Assembly: GCF_001578185.1 (NCBI RefSeq)
Contig: NZ_CP011008.1
Location: 2,136,001-2,200,000, forward strand
DNA from: Peribacillus simplex
Lineage (GTDB): Bacteria > Bacillota > Bacilli > Bacillales > DSM-1321
Direction of reading: 5' to 3'
DNA: 64,000 bases
The translations under genes and the position numbers were made by a program. The notes beneath the pieces are model-generated. The model was given only the letters and a program-made list of their open reading frames with translations, made no database searches and was not told where the DNA came from. Below are positions 16,592-25,591 of the stretch, one piece after another (the first letter of the stretch is position 1; every line of letters begins with the position of its first letter).

Positions 16592-17017
16592 ATGAGTAAG
16601 AATATATATACTGAATTTCAGATTAAAGAACTTGAAAAGAATCCAAATATCATTAGTGCTTCCGAGCGATCTATTTCCTATAGTCCGGAATTTAAAACAA
16701 AAGCTGTTAAGGAATATAAAAAGGGGAAAGCCCCCTCTCAAATTTTCATTGACCAGGGAATTAATCTCGAAATAATTGGAAAGAAACAACCCAAACGTTG
16801 TCTACAGCGCTGGCGTAGTACCTTTGAAAGGTTTGGTGAGGAAGGCTTCCTTACGGAACGCCGTGGAAAAGGAAGTACAGGACGCCCCACTTCCAAGCCA
16901 CAGTCTGTAGAAGATCAACTTAGGAAGGCCGAGGCGAGAATCAAATTCCTTGAAGCAGAAAATGACTTCCTAAAAAAGCTGGAAGAGCTAGAAAGGCAGG
17001 CTCTGAAAAAGAAATGA
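16592..17017 (+). CDS. IS3-family transposase OrfA (helix-turn-helix)
   Basis: A 141-aa DNA-binding subunit: helix-turn-helix region from about residue 28 (YSPEFKTKAVKEYKKGKAPS), then a basic linker with RWRSTFERFGEEGF and TERRGKGSTGRPTS, and a C-terminal leucine-zipper-like coil (EDQLRKAEARIKFLEAENDF). The ATG is chosen because GGACGGAGGG lies four bases upstream; an upstream in-frame start exists but has no ribosome binding site. The stop overlaps the orfB start as ATGA. An A-rich stretch just before it might allow the -1 frameshift known in IS3, but the slippery heptamer is not classical. Confidence 0.88.
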   Translation: MSKNIYTEFQIKELEKNPNIISASERSISYSPEFKTKAVKEYKKGKAPSQIFIDQGINLEIIGKKQPKRCLQRWRSTFERFGEEGFLTERRGKGSTGRPTSKPQSVEDQLRKAEARIKFLEAENDFLKKLEELERQALKKK

Positions 17018-17925
17018 TTCTAACTGCTGCTGAGAAGTTCTATCTGATTGAAAGGACGATCAGAATACACCAATTAAAGAAGGCTGTTTCTTATCTATGC
17101 AAATTGGCTGGTGTAAGTCGAAGTGGCTACTATGATTGGTTAAAGGCAGCTCCTTACCGTGAGCTTCGTGAAGAACAGGATGAATTAGACATAGAATTGA
17201 TCAGAAATATTTTCATCAGTAAAAAGGAAAAAGTAGGCGCCCTCCAAATCAAAATGATTATGGAGAATGACTACTCGGCCGTCATGAATCATAAGAAAAT
17301 CAGACGGTTGATGACAAAATATAATCTCCTAGCGAAAATCAGAAGGGCCAACCCGTATCGGAAGATGGCCAAGGCAACCAAGGAGCACCTTACTTGTCCA
17401 AACCTCCTTAATCGTGAATTCAATCAGGAGGTGCCAGGGAAGGTCCTGCTTACTGACATTACCTATCTTTATTATGGGAAAGGCCAAAAAGCGTATTTAT
17501 CCTGCGTAAAAGATGCCGCCACAAAAGAAATCGTTACGTACCATTTATCTACTTCATTAGAAATGGATATCGTTTACGAGACTTTAAATAAGCTAAAGCA
17601 GGCTGTGTGTCACGAGTTCCATCCGAGTGCAATCCTTCATTCTGACCAGGGGTTCCATTACACCCATCCGCTATTTCAACGCAAAGTGAAGGAACTTGGG
17701 ATAACCCAATCCATGTCCCGCAAGGGAAACTGTTGGGATAATGCGCCAATGGAAAGTTTCTTTGGCCACTTTAAGGATTTGGCAGAATATAAAACATGTA
17801 CTAATTTAACGGATGTGAAGGAAGAAATTGATCGAGTTATTGAAGAATATAATGAACATCGTTATCAATGGGGGCTAAGGAAAATGGCCCCAGTACAATA
17901 CCGGGACCATTTATTAGCTGCTTAG
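17014..17925 (+). CDS. IS3-family transposase OrfB (DDE integrase)
   Basis: A 303-aa rve-type catalytic subunit. The DDE triad is visible as LLTDITYLYYG (first Asp), LHSDQGFHYTHPLF (second Asp) and NAPMESFFGHFKDLAEY (Glu), with the usual NxxR-like C-terminal segment EEYNEHRYQWGLRKMAPVQY. The N-terminal HTH_21 region is also present (SRSGYYDWLKAA). The frame is intact. It is expressed either as an OrfAB fusion by frameshifting or by coupling through the ATGA overlap. Confidence 0.92.
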   Translation: MILTAAEKFYLIERTIRIHQLKKAVSYLCKLAGVSRSGYYDWLKAAPYRELREEQDELDIELIRNIFISKKEKVGALQIKMIMENDYSAVMNHKKIRRLMTKYNLLAKIRRANPYRKMAKATKEHLTCPNLLNREFNQEVPGKVLLTDITYLYYGKGQKAYLSCVKDAATKEIVTYHLSTSLEMDIVYETLNKLKQAVCHEFHPSAILHSDQGFHYTHPLFQRKVKELGITQSMSRKGNCWDNAPMESFFGHFKDLAEYKTCTNLTDVKEEIDRVIEEYNEHRYQWGLRKMAPVQYRDHLLAA

Positions 17926-18070
17926 GCACTTTTTTATACTGTCCGTAAAATGGGGCACAGTTCACTTTACTGGGGCTTTGTCTTTTTATTTAGAAGTAGT
18001 TGTAGAGTTCATCGAATTAGCACTCCTTTTATCCTGAAGTTCCTTTTTAATATTATTAATACTTATATAT

Positions 18071-18118
18071 AAATTAAAATCTTTAATTTTATTTAATTAT
18101 AATTTATAAGTATACTTA
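18071..18118 (+). promoter_or_regulatory. Shared AT-rich promoter element, unit 1 (acyl-CoA ligase)
   Basis: AAATTAAAATCTTTAATTTT starts an inverted repeat (AAATTAAA/TTTAATTT) and is followed by ATTTAATTATAATTTATAAG and TATACT. Almost the same string occurs before five other transcription units between 24.6 and 33.3 kb. TATACT is a likely -10 box, about 80 bases before the start codon. A second shared box, AAATATTC, lies ~20 bases downstream. Confidence 0.7.
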
Positions 18119-18195
18119 GTGTAACAATATTTTAAATATTCAAAATAGTGGGCGTTCAAAGCCTCCTATGTGAGAAAAGGGGTGGAATTCATTTA

Positions 18196-19722
18196 ATGAG
18201 TTATAACTTAAACGAAAATCTAAAAAGAAGTGCAAGCAACTTCCCGGAAAGTATCGCTTATATCTTTAGAGATAAAAGTGTTACTTATCAAGAACTAAAT
18301 CAGAAGGTGGATCGATTGGCTGACGGTCTGTATGTACAAGGAATCAGGAAGGGAGATGGAGTGGCTCTAATTTTAGGAAATAGCCCTGAATTTCTCATTG
18401 CGTACTACGGCATTTTACGGCTAGGTGCATTTGTTGTTCCTATCAATCCTTTGTATACCCAAGGGGAAATCAACTACTTATTAGACAATAGTCAAGTCAA
18501 AGCGGTCATTACTCATGTTTCTGTAGAACCGAAGTTATCAGAAGTAAAAAAGCAGTTGGAAAATCTGAAGATTGTGATTTATACGGAAGCCGAGGATCAG
18601 GAATCGACATGGGAGCATCTCATGGAAACAGGCACAAGCTTCAATGCAGATGGAAGCCCTTACATTGATGAAGAAGACCTTGCAGTCATTCTATACACAT
18701 CAGGAACAACCGGGAAACCAAAGGGTGCAATGTTAACGCATCGGAACTTGGTTTCAAATGCGGACTCCATTTCAAAATTACTAGAACTCGATGATAAAGA
18801 TCGTGTCGTAGCTGTTCTGCCAATGTTCCACGTATTCTGTATGACAGTTTGTCTGAATGCGCCAATTGCTTGTGGGGCAACAGTCCTGATCCAGCCTAAA
18901 TTCAGCCCTCATGACGTGGTCACCACCATTCGAGAAAAAAAGGCAACCGTGTTTGCTGGAGTACCTACGATGTACAGTTTTATCTATCAATTGCCTGAAG
19001 CGAGTGCAAAGGATTGCCAATCTATTCGCCTGTGTATCTCTGGAGGTGCCTCGATTCCGGCAGAGCTGCTGCATAATTTTGAGAACAAGTTTAGTGTTTC
19101 TTTATTGGAAGGATATGGGCTTTCAGAAACTGCTCCTCTCGTCGCGATTAATCCTTTAAAAGGGACTCGCAAGCCAGGTTCTATCGGTTTGAATATTCCA
19201 GCTGTCCAAAGCAAAGTTGTAGATGAGTTTGGAAAAGAATTGCCGAGAAGAGAAGTAGGAGAATTAGTTGTTCAAGGGCCAAATGTAATGAAGGGATATT
19301 TTGGGATGCCGAAAGCTACTTCAACTGCTTTTAATGACGGGTGGTTTTACACTGGTGATCTCGCAACAATGGACGAAGAAGGATACATCTACATTGTTGA
19401 CCGCAAGAAGGACATTATTATTGTTGGAGGCTACAATGTATATCCTCGTGAAGTGGAGGAAGTCCTGTATCAACATCCTGCTGTAATAGAGGCGGCCGTA
19501 ATCGGAGTTCCAGATGGGGAATACGGAGAAAGTGTTAAAGCTTTTGTCGTAGTTAAGGATGAGCAGATCACCATGAATGACATTATTCAATTCTGTCACG
19601 ATAAGCTGGTGAAGTACAAGCTTCCTAAACGAGTAGAATTTTTTAAAGAGTTGCCTAAGAACTCAACAGGGAAGATTTTACGAAGAGAGTTAAGAGCATT
19701 GACTGAAATGAACACTTATTAA
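18196..19722 (+). CDS. Acyl-CoA ligase (AMP-dependent synthetase, long/medium-chain type)
   Basis: A 508-aa ANL-superfamily enzyme that activates a carboxylic acid with ATP and CoA through an acyl-adenylate. Visible motifs are the P-loop YTSGTTGKPKGAMLTHRNL (near residues 165-183), LLEGYGLSETAPLV (~308-321), GWFYTGDL (~390) and VDRKKDIIIVGGYNVYPREV (A8 hinge, ~405-425), with the catalytic Lys in NSTGKILRREL. The ATG at 18196 is preferred to an earlier in-frame start because AAAAGGGGTGG lies just before it. It is the first gene of a unit with the dioxygenase 13 bases downstream. The substrate acid is unknown. Confidence 0.9.
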   Translation: MSYNLNENLKRSASNFPESIAYIFRDKSVTYQELNQKVDRLADGLYVQGIRKGDGVALILGNSPEFLIAYYGILRLGAFVVPINPLYTQGEINYLLDNSQVKAVITHVSVEPKLSEVKKQLENLKIVIYTEAEDQESTWEHLMETGTSFNADGSPYIDEEDLAVILYTSGTTGKPKGAMLTHRNLVSNADSISKLLELDDKDRVVAVLPMFHVFCMTVCLNAPIACGATVLIQPKFSPHDVVTTIREKKATVFAGVPTMYSFIYQLPEASAKDCQSIRLCISGGASIPAELLHNFENKFSVSLLEGYGLSETAPLVAINPLKGTRKPGSIGLNIPAVQSKVVDEFGKELPRREVGELVVQGPNVMKGYFGMPKATSTAFNDGWFYTGDLATMDEEGYIYIVDRKKDIIIVGGYNVYPREVEEVLYQHPAVIEAAVIGVPDGEYGESVKAFVVVKDEQITMNDIIQFCHDKLVKYKLPKRVEFFKELPKNSTGKILRRELRALTEMNTY

Positions 19723-19735
19723 AGGGGGATTAATT

Positions 19736-20791
19736 ATGTCAACCATTTTAAAAGAAAAAGTTAAAGGGCAAGTAGCGTGGAAAGGCACTGACCTGGCTAA
19801 AGATGATTCATGGGTTTATTATTTGTCTGAAAAAACGATTGCCTCGCTTGAGGATGCTTTAGTTCATGTTAAACAAAAGGGTTTAAAAGCACCTGAATTT
19901 AACAAAGAGGATTTTCCGATTCCTGATATATATGAAGAAATCGTTTATTTTGTTGAAGAGCTGGAGAATGGGAGAGGGTTCCTATTAATTCGTGGATTAC
20001 CTATTGAAAGATATACAGATGAAGAAGCAAGCATCATTTACTGGGGTCTCGGACTTCACATGGGCATTCCGGTATCGCAAAACGCAAATGGTGAACTCTT
20101 AGGGCACGTCAAAGATCAAGGTCTTAGCTTAGAAAATTCTAATGTACGTGGTTACCAAACGAAACTGCATCTTCCATTTCATGCTGATGGATCTGATGTT
20201 GTTGGCTTATTAAGCCTAAGAAAAGGGAAATCTGGAGGTTACAGCAGTATCATCAGTTCGATGACTGTTTACAATGAAATTCTGGAGAAGAATCCGGAAT
20301 ATCTAGGAGTTCTCTGTCGTCCATTTTACTTTGATCGTCGTGGAGAGGAAGCGCCGGGAGAACCTCCAGTATTTACATCATCAATCTTTAATTATTATGA
20401 TGGTAAATTGAGCTGTAGATATGTCCGTTTATTTATCGAATCAGCACAAGCAAAAACAGGCATACAATTGTCAAAAGTGGAAATTGAAGCATTAGACTTA
20501 TTGGACTCCCTACTTCATGATGAGAATTTACATTATAACATGATGTTGGAAGAAGGTGATATGCAGTTCGTCAATAATTATACGATTCTTCACTCACGTA
20601 CTCAATACGAAGACTATGAAGAGCCGGAACGCAAACGTCATCTTTTAAGATTGTGGCTCACGATGCCAAATGGTCGGGAAATTTCCCCGGAATTCGCGAT
20701 GTTTATTGATGAGAATACAGGTAAACCAGGTCGCGGCGGCGTACCCCAACGTAAAACAACATCTGGCGGTATTATAGAAACCCTGAAGTGA
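19736..20791 (+). CDS. TauD/TfdA-like Fe(II)/2-oxoglutarate dioxygenase, paralogue 1
   Basis: A 351-aa member of the clavaminate synthase-like fold. The iron facial triad is His149-x-Asp151 (FHADGSD) and distal His286 (ILHSRTQYED), and the 2-oxoglutarate Arg is in RKRHLLRLWL (~304-308). Such enzymes hydroxylate or desaturate unactivated carbons, often starting catabolism of sulfonates, phenoxyacids, carnitine-type or other small acids. RBS AAAGGGGG precedes the ATG. It sits between an acyl-CoA ligase and an MFS carrier. About two thirds of its residues match paralogue 3. The substrate cannot be named. Confidence 0.88.
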   Translation: MSTILKEKVKGQVAWKGTDLAKDDSWVYYLSEKTIASLEDALVHVKQKGLKAPEFNKEDFPIPDIYEEIVYFVEELENGRGFLLIRGLPIERYTDEEASIIYWGLGLHMGIPVSQNANGELLGHVKDQGLSLENSNVRGYQTKLHLPFHADGSDVVGLLSLRKGKSGGYSSIISSMTVYNEILEKNPEYLGVLCRPFYFDRRGEEAPGEPPVFTSSIFNYYDGKLSCRYVRLFIESAQAKTGIQLSKVEIEALDLLDSLLHDENLHYNMMLEEGDMQFVNNYTILHSRTQYEDYEEPERKRHLLRLWLTMPNGREISPEFAMFIDENTGKPGRGGVPQRKTTSGGIIETLK

Positions 20792-20822
20792 TTTTTTATA
20801 AAACGTTTAGTAAGAACGAGTG

Positions 20823-20857
20823 GGAACACCTTTTCGGAATTCAGAAAAAGGTGTTCC
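20823..20857 (+). terminator. Intercistronic hairpin between dioxygenase 1 and the MFS gene
   Basis: GGAACACCTTTT and AAAAGGTGTTCC form a perfect 12-bp stem with an 11-base loop. Only a short TTAT follows, so it may be a weak terminator or an mRNA-stabilising structure that lowers expression of the transporter relative to the enzyme. Confidence 0.65.
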
Positions 20858-20885
20858 TTATATAGGAAAACGTGGGGAGATTTTC

Positions 20886-22178
20886 ATGACAAGCACTCCA
20901 AAATATTCTTGGGTTATCTTATTATTTCTAGTTCTTAGCGGGATGATCAACCAAGTGGATAAAATAATTATTGGGTTGGTTTCCGTTCCTTTAATGAAAG
21001 AGTTACATTTAAGTCCATCGCAATGGGGAGTTGTAGGAAGTTCTTTCTTTTGGTTCTTTACCTTCTCCTCCATTATTTTTGGCGGCATGGCCGATTCAAA
21101 AAACACGAAAAAAATGTTAACTTGGATGTCGTTGGTTTGGTTGATAGTTCAATTTTTCACCCCTTTCGTTAGCAGTTTGTCTATGCTTTTGTTAACCAGA
21201 ATGATTTTGGGAGCTGGTGAAGGTCCTGCCCCCGCTCTATCCACGGCAATCATGGGGAAATGGTTCCCGAAACATAGGCATGGCATCGGTTTTGGTGCGG
21301 TTCTATTAGGAACGACAGGGGGATCTGCAATCGCTTCGCCATTATTAATCTCCTTGATTGATCATTATGGATGGAGATCTGCATTTATAGCGATGGGCAT
21401 TCTGGGACTGATTGTGCTGGTTTTATGGATGATTTTCGGTAAAGAAAGTCCTCAAGAAATCGGCTGGCCGTCGATACAGCAAAAGGAGCAGCAATTATCC
21501 AGCCTCTCTAAAGTTTCTTGGAGTCAGTTTTTTCCGCATCTATTATCTAAAAACTTTATTCTGATCGTTTTGTGCGGGGGGTGTGCCTATTGGTTATTGT
21601 CCGTACAAGCGGTATGGCTTCCAGCCTATTTTACCAAAATTCAACATTTTAATGGTCAAACATTAAAATTAGCCGTGTCTTTACCTTTTCTTTTTGCAGC
21701 GTTTTTCCAATTAGGATTTGCCATTCTATCAGATCGGCTCTATCGTAAAACCAGAGATATTCGTAAAGCACGAATAAATCTTGCCGGTATAACGATGATG
21801 TTATCCGCTCTATGCTTATACCTAGCAAATGCCGCGAATTCCACGGTGATGTCCATATTGTTCTTCACCCTTGCTCCGGGTTTTGCGTATGTCATTCTTT
21901 CACTCGCACCCGCAATATTGATGGAGTTTTTTTCTCCCCAAAATATTGGAAAGGCACAAGGGACGTTCATTGCACTTGCGAGTATTACAAGCGTTATTGC
22001 TCCACTCGTATTTGGCTATCTTATTCAAAATTCTGAGACTGAAGCTATCGGATACGGATACGCATTTCAAGCCTCTTCTTTAGGGATGCTCATTATTGGA
22101 TTATTGTTTTGGATCGGTGTACGTCCCGCAAAGGAAAGCCACACAATAATTGAAACAGATGAGAAATTGAGAATTTAA
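20886..22178 (+). CDS. MFS transporter (ACS-family type), paralogue 1
   Basis: A 430-aa 12-span carrier. Landmarks are GMINQVDKIIIGLVSVPLMKE in helix 1, the loop 2-3 GGMADSKNTKK, RMILGAGEGPAPALSTAIMGKWFP after helix 4 (the ACS-family RxxxGxxEgp pattern) and SDRLYRKTRDIRKAR in the central half. ACS members import organic anions with protons. The ATG is chosen because GTGGGGAGA lies five bases upstream. It is closely related to the gene at 27037, and each follows a dioxygenase, so it likely brings in the dioxygenase substrate. Confidence 0.88.
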   Translation: MTSTPKYSWVILLFLVLSGMINQVDKIIIGLVSVPLMKELHLSPSQWGVVGSSFFWFFTFSSIIFGGMADSKNTKKMLTWMSLVWLIVQFFTPFVSSLSMLLLTRMILGAGEGPAPALSTAIMGKWFPKHRHGIGFGAVLLGTTGGSAIASPLLISLIDHYGWRSAFIAMGILGLIVLVLWMIFGKESPQEIGWPSIQQKEQQLSSLSKVSWSQFFPHLLSKNFILIVLCGGCAYWLLSVQAVWLPAYFTKIQHFNGQTLKLAVSLPFLFAAFFQLGFAILSDRLYRKTRDIRKARINLAGITMMLSALCLYLANAANSTVMSILFFTLAPGFAYVILSLAPAILMEFFSPQNIGKAQGTFIALASITSVIAPLVFGYLIQNSETEAIGYGYAFQASSLGMLIIGLLFWIGVRPAKESHTIIETDEKLRI

Positions 22179-22240
22179 GAGATATAAACGTAGATTGAAA
22201 GATTCTTAGTAAGATTATATTGATCTAACTTAATTATAAG

Positions 22241-22303
22241 TTAAAAATAATAATTTCATTTTTAATTATAAGGATACCATATATAATAAATTCTGAATAT
22301 TCA
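22241..22303 (+). promoter_or_regulatory. Weak copy of the shared promoter element before dioxygenase 2
   Basis: TTAAAAATAATAATTTCATT, then TTTAATTATAAGGATACC, resembles a shortened form of the element seen at 18071 and 30773. The downstream box GAATATTCA (22295-22303) is also shared with those two. The match is clearly poorer than the others. Confidence 0.4.
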
Positions 22304-22344
22304 ATCAGTTGAGATGATACAACAAATATAAAGGAGGAATATGT

Positions 22345-23343
22345 ATGTCTGTTATTTTAAAGGAAAAAATTCAGGGGCGTTCAGCGTGGAAAGGTATCGA
22401 ACTGGAAAAAGATAATTCATGGATTTATTATTTGTCTGAGACAACCCTTGCAGCTCTTGACAAGGCTGTATTACATGTTCAACAAAAAGGGGTAAAGGCA
22501 CCCAATTTTAACAAGGAGGATTTCCCGATTCCTGATCTCGCTGATGAAATTGCTTATTTTGTTGAAGAGCTGGAGAATGGGAGAGGATTTCTATTGATTC
22601 GTGGATTACCAATGGATCAATATACTGACGATGAAGCTAGTATCATTTACTGGGGTCTTGGACTTCACTTGGGCCTACCGATCATCCAAGGAAAAAAGGG
22701 CGACCTCTTAGGGCATATCAAAAACATGGGTAAAGACTTTAATGATAATACAGCAGTAAGAGGTTACCAAACGAATGTACGTCTTGACTATCACACAGAT
22801 CTTGCTGATGTTGTCGGATTACTATGTCTTCGTAAAGCGAAATCTGGCGGTTTAAGCAGTATCGCTAGTGCGATGTCTATCTATAATGAAATTCTGGATA
22901 ATCACCCTGAGTACCTTGAAATTCTCTACCGTCCATTCGCCCATGATCTTCGTGGGGAAGAAGCACCTGGTCAATCTCCAGTAGTTCCATCACCGATCTT
23001 TAGCTATTACGATGGTAAATTAAGCTGCAGATATATGCGGCAATATGTCGAATCAGCACAAACAAAGACAGGTATCTCTTTGTCAAAAGAGGAAATCGAA
23101 GCGTTTAATTTTGTAGATTCCCTTACTGCTGATAAAAACTTTCATATTGATATGATGATGGAACCGGGTGATATGCAATTCGTTAATAATTATACCGTTT
23201 TTCATTCACGTACACTATTTGAAGATTATGAAGAAGATGACCGCAAACGTCATTTATTAAGATTGTGGCTCATGATGCCAAGTGGCCGGAAAATTGCTCC
23301 AGATTTCGAGTTTTATATAGGAGGAGCACCTGTAATTAGATAA
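22345..23343 (+). CDS. TauD/TfdA-like Fe(II)/2-oxoglutarate dioxygenase, paralogue 2
   Basis: A 332-aa paralogue with iron ligands His150-x-Asp152 (YHTDLAD) and His287 (FHSRTLFED) and the Arg segment RKRHLLRLWL. It is shorter than the other two because the C-terminal glycine-rich tail (GRGG-type) is missing. It has diverged most around residues 110-130 (GKKGDLLGHIKNMG), next to the active-site lid, which suggests a different substrate preference. RBS AAAGGAGGA precedes the ATG. It is a single-gene unit with its own promoter element and terminator. Confidence 0.87.
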   Translation: MSVILKEKIQGRSAWKGIELEKDNSWIYYLSETTLAALDKAVLHVQQKGVKAPNFNKEDFPIPDLADEIAYFVEELENGRGFLLIRGLPMDQYTDDEASIIYWGLGLHLGLPIIQGKKGDLLGHIKNMGKDFNDNTAVRGYQTNVRLDYHTDLADVVGLLCLRKAKSGGLSSIASAMSIYNEILDNHPEYLEILYRPFAHDLRGEEAPGQSPVVPSPIFSYYDGKLSCRYMRQYVESAQTKTGISLSKEEIEAFNFVDSLTADKNFHIDMMMEPGDMQFVNNYTVFHSRTLFEDYEEDDRKRHLLRLWLMMPSGRKIAPDFEFYIGGAPVIR

Positions 23344-23378
23344 AAACCCGTGGTAATAATAATCACTAATAATTCTTG

Positions 23379-23428
23379 AATGGTGATTTTATTCAACGAA
23401 AATGATGAATAAAATCACCATTTTATAT
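23379..23428 (+). terminator. Terminator after dioxygenase 2
   Basis: AATGGTGATTTTATTCA and TGAATAAAATCACCATT form a 17-bp perfect stem, followed by TTATATTTTT. Confidence 0.85.
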
Positions 23429-23521
23429 TTTTATTTTGAAGTGAGAGTTTCGTGACAGGAATAATGGCGTCGCATATAGACTGGGTAATTTAAAAATAAC
23501 CTAAAGTGAGGAGGATGTTTT

Positions 23522-24469
23522 TTGGCAAATTTAGATCCGCAAGCAGAAAAATATTTACAAGCATTTAATCAGCTGCCACCTATTCATACGATGAATCATA
23601 AGTCAGTAAGAGAGATGCTTTCTAAAGCACCGCGTCCTGTTGTAAAATTAGAACCGCTTTCAAAAGTTGAGGATTACATGATTCCGGTAAGCCAGGATGA
23701 AACAATCAAATGCAGGGTATATATACCGGAAGGAAAAGGTCCTTTCCCACTATTTATTTACTACCATGGTGGAGGATGGGTTCTAGGAGACATTGAATCA
23801 ACGGATGCAAGCTGCCGAATGATAGCGAATCGAACGAAAAGTATTGTTGTATCCGTAAACTATCGTCTTTCTCCAGAGTATAAGTTTCCGACTCCAGTAG
23901 AAGACGCCTATTCCGCATTGCAATGGGTTTTTGAAAAAGGGACTGCATTTAACGGAGAGGTTTCACGATTGGTAGTTGGTGGGGATAGCGTAGGTGGAAA
24001 TCTAGCAACTGTAGTTACGATGATGGCGAGAAACAAAAAAGGTCCAAACATCACTGCACAGGTTTTAATCTATCCTGCGACAAATCTTGAGTTCAATACG
24101 GAATCCCATCGAACCTTTGCAAAAGGATTTGGACTTGACCGCGAGCAGTTGATTTGGTTCCGTAATCATTATTTAAGGAATAATGAGGACAGATGTAATG
24201 AGTATGCTTCCCCCTTAGTGGCTCAAGATTTAAGTGGTCTCCCTCCAGCAATTGTTATTACAGCGGAAAATGATGTACTTCGGGATGAAGGAATGGCCTA
24301 TGCTGAACGTCTAAAAGATTTTGGTGTTCAAGTTGAATATGAATGTGAACCCGGGATGGTCCACGGATTTTTTGTACAAATGGCCATTTTCTCAAAGAAC
24401 ATAGAATTGACTGTTTCTCGGATCGAGAAGTTCTTGAGTTCCTTAAAATATACAATAGGGATAGATTGA
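23522..24469 (+). CDS. Alpha/beta hydrolase, hormone-sensitive-lipase family esterase
   Basis: A 315-aa HSL-type (family IV) carboxylesterase. The oxyanion motif HGGGW starts at His82. The nucleophile elbow is GGDSVGGN with Ser156, and Asp251 (ENDVLRDEG) and His281 (VHGFF) complete the triad. It hydrolyses short acyl esters; in this cluster it may release an acid for the CoA ligase or open a lactone. The start is TTG with GTGAGGAGG seven or so bases upstream. There is no signal peptide, so it acts in the cytoplasm. It is followed by a terminator. Confidence 0.88.
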   Translation: MANLDPQAEKYLQAFNQLPPIHTMNHKSVREMLSKAPRPVVKLEPLSKVEDYMIPVSQDETIKCRVYIPEGKGPFPLFIYYHGGGWVLGDIESTDASCRMIANRTKSIVVSVNYRLSPEYKFPTPVEDAYSALQWVFEKGTAFNGEVSRLVVGGDSVGGNLATVVTMMARNKKGPNITAQVLIYPATNLEFNTESHRTFAKGFGLDREQLIWFRNHYLRNNEDRCNEYASPLVAQDLSGLPPAIVITAENDVLRDEGMAYAERLKDFGVQVEYECEPGMVHGFFVQMAIFSKNIELTVSRIEKFLSSLKYTIGID

Positions 24470-24487
24470 AAGAAAATGTTCTAAATG

Positions 24488-24524
24488 AAGCGAGCCTCAG
24501 AATGTAGTGAGGCTCGCTTTTTAA
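24488..24524 (+). terminator. Terminator after the esterase gene
   Basis: AGCGAGCCTCA and TGAGGCTCGCT pair with an eight-base loop, followed by T5. Confidence 0.85.
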
Positions 24525-24597
24525 AATAACCTATTTAATTTTTTAAATAGAAATTATTGATAATCAACGAAACAGTAACAATAGCAACCCTAGGCAT

Positions 24598-25371
24598 TTA
24601 GTAATAAACGGTATTTCCAATTCCACCGGTTACCGAAATGACATCGCCAGTTATCGATGCCGCCAAAGGTGAGGCTAGGAAGGTAACGACATAAGCAATT
24701 TCCTCTGATGTAATCAAGCGGCCGAGGGCATTCATTGATGCTGCCTGGCGTATAGCTTCCTCATTAGTGACACGGCCTCTAAACGTTTCCGTATCGACAA
24801 TCCCTGGATAAACAGCATTGACAGTAATTCCGTGCTTTCCTAATTCTAATGATGCGGATTTTGTCATATGGACAACAGATGCATTACGAGGACCGGAACT
24901 AAAATAATTGCCGCCAATTCTAGCTGCCAGACCACTTATATTGATAATACGTCCCCAATTATTTTGGATCATATAAGGAGCAACAGCCCGGACACTACGA
25001 AAATAGCCCATATACTTTTCTTCGAAATCTTTTAAGATAAGTTCATCTTTAATGCTGTTAAAATCCTCTGGTTCATGGCCTCCTACACGGGCCCCACTGT
25101 TGATTAAAATATCAATGCTTCCCATTTCTGCTGCTGATTTTTCAACTAAATTTAGGATAGAGTCCGGATCATTAGTATCTGCCGTTATTGGATAAATATT
25201 CCTTTTAGTTTCTTTGGCCAATTCGTCTGCTGCATTCTTTAGTGAAGATTCGTTTCTTGAACAAATCGTACAATCCACACCTTCCAAAGCCAACTGACGG
25301 GCAATAGCTTTGCCAATCCCCCTGCTTCCCCCAACGATAAGTGCCTTTTTTCCAGATAATTTTAAGTCCAT
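24598..25371 (-). CDS. Short-chain dehydrogenase/reductase with atypical active site
   Basis: A 257-aa Rossmann-fold SDR. The cofactor loop is VGGSRGIGKAIA (GxxxGxG) and the NAG-like motif reads INSGAR. The catalytic YxxxK motif is not found: aligned with ordinary SDRs, the segment FSSGPRNASVVHMTK has Ser for Tyr and Asn for Lys. The Ser of the catalytic tetrad (NISGLA) is present. It may be an SDR subfamily with another catalytic base or a non-oxidoreductase activity. RBS AGGAGG lies before the ATG. It is divergent from dioxygenase 3, with a copy of the shared promoter element facing it. Confidence 0.82.
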   Translation of the reverse strand: MDLKLSGKKALIVGGSRGIGKAIARQLALEGVDCTICSRNESSLKNAADELAKETKRNIYPITADTNDPDSILNLVEKSAAEMGSIDILINSGARVGGHEPEDFNSIKDELILKDFEEKYMGYFRSVRAVAPYMIQNNWGRIINISGLAARIGGNYFSSGPRNASVVHMTKSASLELGKHGITVNAVYPGIVDTETFRGRVTNEEAIRQAASMNALGRLITSEEIAYVVTFLASPLAASITGDVISVTGGIGNTVYY

Positions 25372-25455
25372 AGTTCAACCTCCTGCTTCAATTAACTTGT
25401 ATTAGACTCTGCTCTTGAAAGCGGTTTATTAGAAAATTCAATCATCTCTATCTTT

Positions 25456-25501
25456 GATTATACCTATAAATGATAATTATATAAAATTAAAGATTTTAAA
25501 T
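25456..25501 (-). promoter_or_regulatory. Shared AT-rich promoter element, unit 2 (divergent SDR)
   Basis: On the minus strand the order is AATTTAAAATCTTTAATTTT, ATATAATTATCATTTATAGG and TATAATC, matching the element at 18071 nearly base for base. TATAAT is ~85 bases before the SDR start codon. Confidence 0.7.
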
Positions 25502-25591
25502 TGCACTTAAGTTTTATTAATATAATGATATGTGTTGTAAATTGCCATGTAAAAGTGTGTTCTATTTCCGTTTATTAGTAAGGTTTATTTG

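Larger units (their letters stand above)
16493..17964 (+). mobile_element. IS3-family insertion sequence (IS150-like organisation), 1472 bp
   Basis: The ends TGAACTATACCCC and, inverted from the right, TGAACTGTGCCCC start imperfect ~25-bp terminal repeats that continue with ACGGACA on both sides. A 3-bp CTT direct repeat flanks the element (16490-16492 and 17965-17967), as expected for IS3. It carries orfA and orfB overlapping by ATGA, both apparently intact, so it may be active. The DNA on either side rejoins into a terminator hairpin once the element is removed. Confidence 0.92.

Noticed and set aside
16980..17020. Classical A6G slippery site for OrfAB frameshifting
   Set aside because: The A run before the overlap is only five long (GAAAAAG). 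Frameshifting is possible but not supported by the sequence, so it is not listed as a feature.
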